Below the pieces are notes generated by a model that was given only the letters and a program-made list of their open reading frames with translations, searched no databases and was not told where the DNA came from. From Fusibacter sp. A1 (lineage in GTDB: Bacteria > Bacillota > Clostridia > Peptostreptococcales > Acidaminobacteraceae), in NCBI RefSeq assembly GCF_004125825.1, contig NZ_QQWI01000018.1, forward strand, positions 1 through 47,734: a stretch of DNA of 47,734 bases, read 5' to 3'. A program made the translations under genes and the position numbers. Shown one piece after another: positions 43,668 to 47,734 of the stretch. Position 1 is the stretch's first letter, and each line of letters opens with the position of its first letter.

Positions 43668-44003
43668 CTATTCCTTTTCTGCTACCACAACGCCGATGTG
43701 TGATGTTCTGTGTAGACGAGGATTCGCTCTACCCATAGAACCAGCTTTCCAACGCTTCATTGTAGGACCTTGGTTCGCGTATACTTCAGCGATGTAAAGG
43801 CTTTCAACATCCAATTCAAGGTTGTTTTCAGCATTTGCTACAGCAGACTTCAATACCTTGTTAAGGGCTCTAGCGCCTTTACGTGGTACAAACTGAAGAA
43901 TTGCCATCGCTTCTTTCGCATTCTTGCCTCTGACAAGGTTGCAGATAGGCTTCATTTTTCTCGGAGAGATTCTGATATATTTCGCAACAGCTTTAGCCAT
44001 CAT
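43668..44003 (-). CDS. rplV: 50S ribosomal protein L22
   Basis: A 111-residue protein lining the exit tunnel, with [20 protein letters not shown] and the tunnel-loop region [25 protein letters not shown] of normal length, so no macrolide-type insertion is evident. Two adjacent ATGs begin the gene (44003 and 44000). Confidence 0.98.
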   Translation of the reverse strand: MMAKAVAKYIRISPRKMKPICNLVRGKNAKEAMAILQFVPRKGARALNKVLKSAVANAENNLELDVESLYIAEVYANQGPTMKRWKAGSMGRANPRLHRTSHIGVVVAEKE

Positions 44004-44015
44004 TGCAATACCTCC

Positions 44016-44294
44016 TTATCTTTTTTTACTCGTTTTATCGCCAGCATGTCCTCTAAACGTTCTAGTTGGGACAAACTCGCCTAGTTTGTGTCCGATCATA
44101 TCTTCAGTAACATAAACTGGGATATGTTTTCTACCGTCATGAACGGCAATAGTGTGGCCGATCATTTGTGGGAAAATTGTAGAAGCACGTGACCAAGTTT
44201 TAATCACTTTCTTCTCATCGTTTGCGTTCATTTCTTCGATTTTACGAAGCAACCCTTTGTGAATAAAAGGTCCCTTTTTAAGAGATCTACCCAT
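44016..44294 (-). CDS. rpsS: 30S ribosomal protein S19
   Basis: A 92-residue head protein beginning [10 protein letters not shown], with the signature [16 protein letters not shown]. It follows rplB after a 58-nt gap containing a perfect hairpin. Confidence 0.98.
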   Translation of the reverse strand: MGRSLKKGPFIHKGLLRKIEEMNANDEKKVIKTWSRASTIFPQMIGHTIAVHDGRKHIPVYVTEDMIGHKLGEFVPTRTFRGHAGDKTSKKR

Positions 44295-44326
44295 TTGCTA
44301 GTCCTCCCTTCAAATGGTAATGATCA

Positions 44327-44343
44327 CTGGAGCTGAGCTCCAG
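44327..44343 (-). other. Perfect hairpin between rplB and rpsS
   Basis: CTGGAGCT-G-AGCTCCAG on the plus strand, extended by TGAT / ATCA-type flanks with mismatches. No T tract follows on the minus strand, so termination is unlikely. It may be an mRNA processing or stability site within the operon. Confidence 0.7.
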
Positions 44344-44352
44344 CCATCATAA

Positions 44353-45189
44353 TTATTTCGCGTGTCTTGATTTAACAACATACTTGTTAGAATGTTTGTT
44401 TTTCTTTCTAGTCTTAAGACCAAGAGCAGGTTTACCCCATGGTGTCACTGGATTTGGACGACCGATTGGAGATCTACCTTCACCACCACCGTGTGGGTGA
44501 TCGTTCGGGTTCATTACAGATCCACGAACTGTTGGGCGAATGCCCATGTGGCGTTTTCTACCAGCTTTACCGATAGTAATGTTGAAGTGGTCTGAGTTAC
44601 CGACTACGCCGATAGTTGCTCTACACTCTGATCTTACTAAACGAGTTTCGCCTGATGGTAGACGTACAGTTGCATATTCGCCTTCTTTAGCCATTAACTG
44701 AGCTGAAAGACCAGCGGATCTAACTAATTGACCACCTTTACCAGGTTTAAGTTCGATATTGTGGATAAGCGTACCATCTGGCATAGAGCTAAGTGGCATT
44801 GCGTTTCCGACTTTAATATCATGACCTGTCTCACCACTGATTACTGTGTCACCCACAGAAATTTTTTGCGGTGCAAGGATGTATCTTTTTTCACCATCTG
44901 CATAAACAAGAAGTGCGATGTTTGCCGAACGGTTAGGATCGTATTCGATCGCTGAAACTGTTGCAGGCACATTATCTTTTCTACGTTTGAAATCGATGAT
45001 ACGGTACTTCACTCTGTTTCCGCCACCTCTGTGACGAACAGTGATCTTACCTTGGTTATTTCTACCTGAATTCTTCTTGATAGTTTCTACAAGTGATTTT
45101 TCAGGAGTTTTTTTAGTGATTTCTTCAAAAGTAGAAACCGTCATCTGTCTTCTTGCAGGTGAAGTAGGTTTAAAGCTTTTGATACCCAT
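44353..45189 (-). CDS. rplB: 50S ribosomal protein L2
   Basis: A 278-residue core protein of the peptidyl transferase region. It has [12 protein letters not shown] at the start, [16 protein letters not shown], and the ending motif [19 protein letters not shown] with the essential histidine. Length is typical. Confidence 0.98.
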   Translation of the reverse strand: MGIKSFKPTSPARRQMTVSTFEEITKKTPEKSLVETIKKNSGRNNQGKITVRHRGGGNRVKYRIIDFKRRKDNVPATVSAIEYDPNRSANIALLVYADGEKRYILAPQKISVGDTVISGETGHDIKVGNAMPLSSMPDGTLIHNIELKPGKGGQLVRSAGLSAQLMAKEGEYATVRLPSGETRLVRSECRATIGVVGNSDHFNITIGKAGRKRHMGIRPTVRGSVMNPNDHPHGGGEGRSPIGRPNPVTPWGKPALGLKTRKKNKHSNKYVVKSRHAK

Positions 45190-45213
45190 GTGTTTCCCTC
45201 CTTCTAAGAATGA

Positions 45214-45504
45214 TTACATGCCTTCAAAGAATTCAATTTCTTTGCTGTTGGCAGTAAGCGTGATGACCGCTTTTTTCCATGTTCTTGTTGTACCAACATA
45301 ACGGCCTTGTCTTTTTGGTTTACCTTTTACAAGTGCAGTGTTCACATTCGCAACTGTAACGCCAAAAATCTCTTCAACCGCTTTTTTAACTTCAGTTCTG
45401 TTGCATCTCTGTTCAACTTCAAAAGTATACTTACGTTCTGCGATTTGCATCATTGAACTTTCAGAGATGATAGGCTTTATGATAATATCGTAAGCTGTTT
45501 TCAT
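45214..45504 (-). CDS. rplW: 50S ribosomal protein L23
   Basis: A 96-residue exit-tunnel protein that docks SRP and trigger factor. IIKPIISESSM and NRTEVKKAVEEIFGV are typical. Its ATG shares one base with the rplD stop (TAATG). Confidence 0.97.
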   Translation of the reverse strand: MKTAYDIIIKPIISESSMMQIAERKYTFEVEQRCNRTEVKKAVEEIFGVTVANVNTALVKGKPKRQGRYVGTTRTWKKAVITLTANSKEIEFFEGM

Positions 45505-46127
45505 TATGCGTACACCTCCTCGATTTTTTGAACTGCAGATTTAGTAAGGATCAACGTGTTTGTGTTTAAGATGTCATATACGTTAATCTCACCAACGAAA
45601 GTAGCTTTGACACCAGCGATGTTTCTTGCTGATTTATAAACATTTTCGTTCATCACTTCAGTTAGAACAAGCGTCTTCTTACCAGCGTTAACATTGTTAA
45701 GCGCTTCAACAACTTGCTTAGTTTTGATTCCTTCTAATTGGAACTGATCAAGAATGATCAACTCGTTAGCTTGGAATTTTGCAGACAATGCTGATTTGAT
45801 AGCAAGTCTTTTTACTTTTTTAGGTAGTGTGTAACTAAAATCTCTTGGTTTTTTAGCAAACACTACACCACCACCAACAAAGTGAGGCGCTCTGATTGTA
45901 CCTTGTCTAGCATTACCAGTACCTTTTTGTTTGAATGGTTTTCTACCGCCGCCACGTACTTCCGCTCTTGTTTTAGCAGCGTGTGTACCTTGTCTTTGGT
46001 TAGCCAAATAGTTTTTAACGACTTCGTGTAAAACGTTTCCGTTAACTTCAGTATCGAAAATTGCTTCGTTTAATTCCAACGATTCAACTGTTTGACCTTG
46101 AATGTTTAAAACATTAATAGTAGCCAT
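45504..46127 (-). CDS. rplD: 50S ribosomal protein L4
   Basis: A 207-residue protein with HAAKTRAEVRGGGRKPFKQKG (tunnel loop) and GTGNARQGTIRAPHF. In enterics L4 represses the S10 operon; whether it does so here is unknown. It overlaps rplW by 1 nt. Confidence 0.98.
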   Translation of the reverse strand: MATINVLNIQGQTVESLELNEAIFDTEVNGNVLHEVVKNYLANQRQGTHAAKTRAEVRGGGRKPFKQKGTGNARQGTIRAPHFVGGGVVFAKKPRDFSYTLPKKVKRLAIKSALSAKFQANELIILDQFQLEGIKTKQVVEALNNVNAGKKTLVLTEVMNENVYKSARNIAGVKATFVGEINVYDILNTNTLILTKSAVQKIEEVYA

Positions 46128-46153
46128 TGTAATTCCTCCTTTCCTGAGTCAGT

Positions 46154-46786
46154 TTACTTAGAAGCCTTAACAGCTTCTTGAACTACAACTAGACCACCTT
46201 TTGGACCAGGAATTGCGCCCTTAACCAAAAGAAGATTTCTTTCTGCATCAACTCTGACAAGCTCTAGGTTTTGAACAGTTACACGTTCGTTACCCATTCT
46301 ACCTGCCATTTTCATACCCTTGATAACACGCGCTGGGTAAGAAGCCGCACCAATCGAACCGCCACCTCTATGGTATTTAGAACCATGAGTTTCTGGACCT
46401 CTTGATTGATTCCAACGTCTGATAGGACCTTGAGTACCTTTACCTTTTGAAGTACCAGCTACATCAATAAGTGTACCCGCTTCAAAGATAGAGCAGTCGA
46501 TTTCTTGACCTAGTTCATAGCCTTCAACTGAGTCTAGACGGAATTCTCTTACAACGCGTTTAGCGTCTACGCCCGACTTAGCAAAGTGTCCTCTTTCTGG
46601 CTTGATAGTTCTGCTTTCCTTTTTCGGTTCAAAACCTACTTGGATCGCATTGTACCCGTCAGTTTCTACTGTTTTGATTTGAGTCACAAACATTGGACCC
46701 GCCTCAATGACAGAGACTGGTATGAAATTACCATTGTCAGCGAAGATTTGAGTCATGCCGACTTTTCTGCCTAGAATACCTTTCAT
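46154..46786 (-). CDS. rplC: 50S ribosomal protein L3
   Basis: A 210-residue protein with [13 protein letters not shown], the signature [26 protein letters not shown] region (in family form), and [13 protein letters not shown]. It is the first gene after a possible internal promoter in the rpsJ-rplC gap. Confidence 0.98.
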   Translation of the reverse strand: MKGILGRKVGMTQIFADNGNFIPVSVIEAGPMFVTQIKTVETDGYNAIQVGFEPKKESRTIKPERGHFAKSGVDAKRVVREFRLDSVEGYELGQEIDCSIFEAGTLIDVAGTSKGKGTQGPIRRWNQSRGPETHGSKYHRGGGSIGAASYPARVIKGMKMAGRMGNERVTVQNLELVRVDAERNLLLVKGAIPGPKGGLVVVQEAVKASK

Positions 46787-46848
46787 AAATTACCTCCTGT
46801 TAATCTTACAGCGGAATGCAAGTTCTACATTCATACTAAGTCGCCAGG

Positions 46849-46877
46849 GTTATAATAACCTTGATCTTAGCTCGCAA
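46849..46877 (-). promoter_or_regulatory. Possible internal promoter between rpsJ and rplC
   Basis: On the minus strand TTGCGA (46872-46877) and TATAAC (46849-46854) are 17 bp apart. The -10 lies in the palindrome GGTTATTATAACC (46848-46860), which could instead be an operator or a small RNA hairpin. Confidence 0.35.
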
Positions 46878-46878
46878 A

Positions 46879-47190
46879 TTAAAGTTTAATCTCTATATCC
46901 ACACCTGCTGGCAGATCTAGCTTTGTTAATGCATCAACAGTCTTAGGCGTTGGGCTTAAGATGTCGATAAGTCTTTTGTGTGTACGCATTTCGAACTGTT
47001 CTCTTGAGTCTTTGTACTTGTGTACCGCTCTAAGAATCGTGATGATTTCTTTCTTAGTAGGTAGTGGTACTGGACCTGCAACATCTGCGCCAGTTCTTTT
47101 TGCTGTTTCAACAATTTTAGCTGCTGAAGCATCAAGTACTTTGTGATCAAATGATTTAAGTCTGATTCTGATTTTTTGTGCGTTTGCCAT
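46879..47190 (-). CDS. rpsJ: 30S ribosomal protein S10 (NusE)
   Basis: A 103-residue protein, also the NusE elongation factor partner of NusB and Nus[15 protein letters not shown] at the start and [16 protein letters not shown] and [15 protein letters not shown] are present. It is the first gene of the S10 operon here, following a long leader. Confidence 0.98.
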   Translation of the reverse strand: MANAQKIRIRLKSFDHKVLDASAAKIVETAKRTGADVAGPVPLPTKKEIITILRAVHKYKDSREQFEMRTHKRLIDILSPTPKTVDALTKLDLPAGVDIEIKL

Positions 47191-47388
47191 TGTGTTACCT
47201 CCTTAAAGTAATAAACGCTATGTTCTTCTAGCTATCGAAAACTCCTCCGTGCGTTCGCAGTATGACCACGAAGCAAATTCGTTGTTTTCTCAGCTCGCCC
47301 ACTTCACACGAGTGGACTGTTCTCCGCGGAAATTCTCTGAAATTGGCCTATATCAGTAACTTCCCGCTTCATCGCAGTTCAAACACGC
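47191..47388 (-). promoter_or_regulatory. S10 operon leader
   Basis: About 200 nt of untranslated leader between the predicted start site and rpsJ. It has small hairpins such as ACGAA / TTCGT (47277-47291 region) and CCACT / AGTGG near 47310. A regulatory role is possible but no known leader family was recognised. Confidence 0.4.
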
Positions 47389-47394
47389 CACTAT

Positions 47395-47423
47395 AGTATA
47401 TACCATGCTACATCCAACTTCAA
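47395..47423 (-). promoter_or_regulatory. S10 operon promoter, proximal
   Basis: On the minus strand TTGAAG (47418-47423) and TATACT (47395-47400) are 17 bp apart, in the gap between tuf and rpsJ. Confidence 0.65.
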
Positions 47424-47531
47424 GCACAATTTCTTTAAGAAGCGCGCTTGAAATGTTAAGCTTTCGCAATACTTTCCCCTACCCCGATACGCCAGGGCGA
47501 GTTGACGGTGAATATTTGACATAACTATATT

Positions 47532-47560
47532 AGTATACAGGGCTTACGCGTATTTGTAAA
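47532..47560 (-). promoter_or_regulatory. S10 operon promoter, distal
   Basis: On the minus strand TTTACA (47555-47560) and TATACT (47532-47537) are 17 bp apart, just downstream of the tuf terminator. This suggests two tandem promoters for the S10 operon. Confidence 0.6.
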
Positions 47561-47585
47561 GCTATTTTTCAATCTTTTTTTTCAA

Positions 47586-47614
47586 TAAAAAAAGCAGAGC
47601 CTAAGCCCTGCTTT
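47586..47614 (-). terminator. Terminator of tuf
   Basis: Stem AAAGCAG / CTGCTTT (47591-47597 with 47608-47614), with an inner GC / GC pair and CTAA loop, followed on the minus strand by a T run. It lies 24 nt past the tuf stop and separates tuf from the S10 operon. Confidence 0.88.
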
Positions 47615-47637
47615 CATTGTTTTATTCAGTATCCGTA

Positions 47638-47734
47638 TTATTCAACGATTGATGCAACAGCACCAGCGCCTACTGTACGTCCGCCTTCACGGATTGAGAA
47701 GTTAAGACCTTGCTCGATCGCGATTGGTGCGATA
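47638..47734 (-). CDS. tuf: Elongation factor Tu, C-terminal fragment at window edge
   Basis: The last 32 codons of EF-Tu: [20 protein letters not shown] followed by AGAVASIVE and a stop. This is the invariant end of domain 3, which carries aminoacyl-tRNA to the ribosome. The gene is cut by the window edge and continues to the right. The order tuf then rpsJ is the usual str-S10 junction. Confidence 0.95.
   Translation of the reverse strand, partial: IAPIAIEQGLNFSIREGGRTVGAGAVASIVE

Noticed and set aside
44003..44016. Frameshift or fusion between rplV and rpsS
   Set aside because: Each gene has its own start, stop and ribosome site with a normal 12-nt gap.
47503..47532. Plus-strand promoter TTGACG-N18-TATATT
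   Set aside because: It would read antisense into tuf with no plus-strand gene; likely chance in an AT-rich promoter region.

Overview
The window reads as a chromosomal segment of a low-to-mid GC Firmicute of the class Clostridia. The grounds are strong GGAGG ribosome sites, sigma-A type promoters, intrinsic terminators at most operon ends, class 1B PyrD with PyrK, a separate zinc-binding PyrI chain, zinc-binding S14, S4 and adenylate kinase, and the gene order tuf / S10-spc-alpha / ecfA1-ecfA2-ecfT-truA / rplM-rpsI. A genus cannot be assigned from sequence reading alone. Nearly every gene from 4.2 kb onward is on the minus strand.

Layout. (1) 1-4.15 kb, plus strand: a 67-bp tandem repeat array, then a self-contained export operon (TetR regulator, ABC ATPase, two ABC-2 permeases, a 68-residue membrane protein) with a promoter/operator at the front and a strong terminator at the end. 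(2) 4.2-11.5 kb: a cold-shock gene; a compact minus-strand run of six genes (amidohydrolase, unknown protein, peptidase E-like, HELAH metallopeptidase, TIM-barrel isomerase, GNAT) that may be one uncharacterised operon; a plus-strand GerMN-like anchored protein; and a two-lobed GNAT-like protein. (3) 11.6-17.5 kb: the de novo pyrimidine operon pyrB-pyrI-pyrC-pyrF-pyrK-pyrD. Its leader holds a promoter, a PyrR-type binding hairpin and an attenuator terminator. pyrE and carAB are not here. (4) 17.6-27.1 kb: a neurotransmitter:sodium symporter, then a minus-strand operon with the AmmeMemoRadiSam genes (an AmrB-AmrA fusion and the radical SAM enzyme), a GH18 lipoprotein, a 60-residue membrane protein, an SRAP protein, ndk, an RsmC-like methyltransferase and a COG2509-type flavoprotein. 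(5) 27.4-47.7 kb: ribosomal and core genes, rplM-rpsI, truA with the ECF transporter module, and the full S10-spc-alpha cluster from rpsJ to rplQ including secY, adk, map, infA and the short rpmJ. The window ends in the last 32 codons of tuf.

The least ordinary content is non-coding. A bipartite two-hairpin repeat occurs as 2.9 tandem copies at the left edge and as two inverted copies at 27.1-27.3 kb. At each locus one copy sits directly upstream of a good promoter in the same relative orientation. A cluster of six DnaA-box-like 9-mers lies between the two AmmeMemoRadiSam genes. Two terminators about 1.15 kb apart share a conserved apical sequence but have different, internally complementary outer stems. 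The rplM and rpsM upstream regions share a stem plus CGGTG motif that suggests a common ribosomal-protein regulatory RNA. All functional statements for these elements are inference; only their sequence patterns are directly seen.
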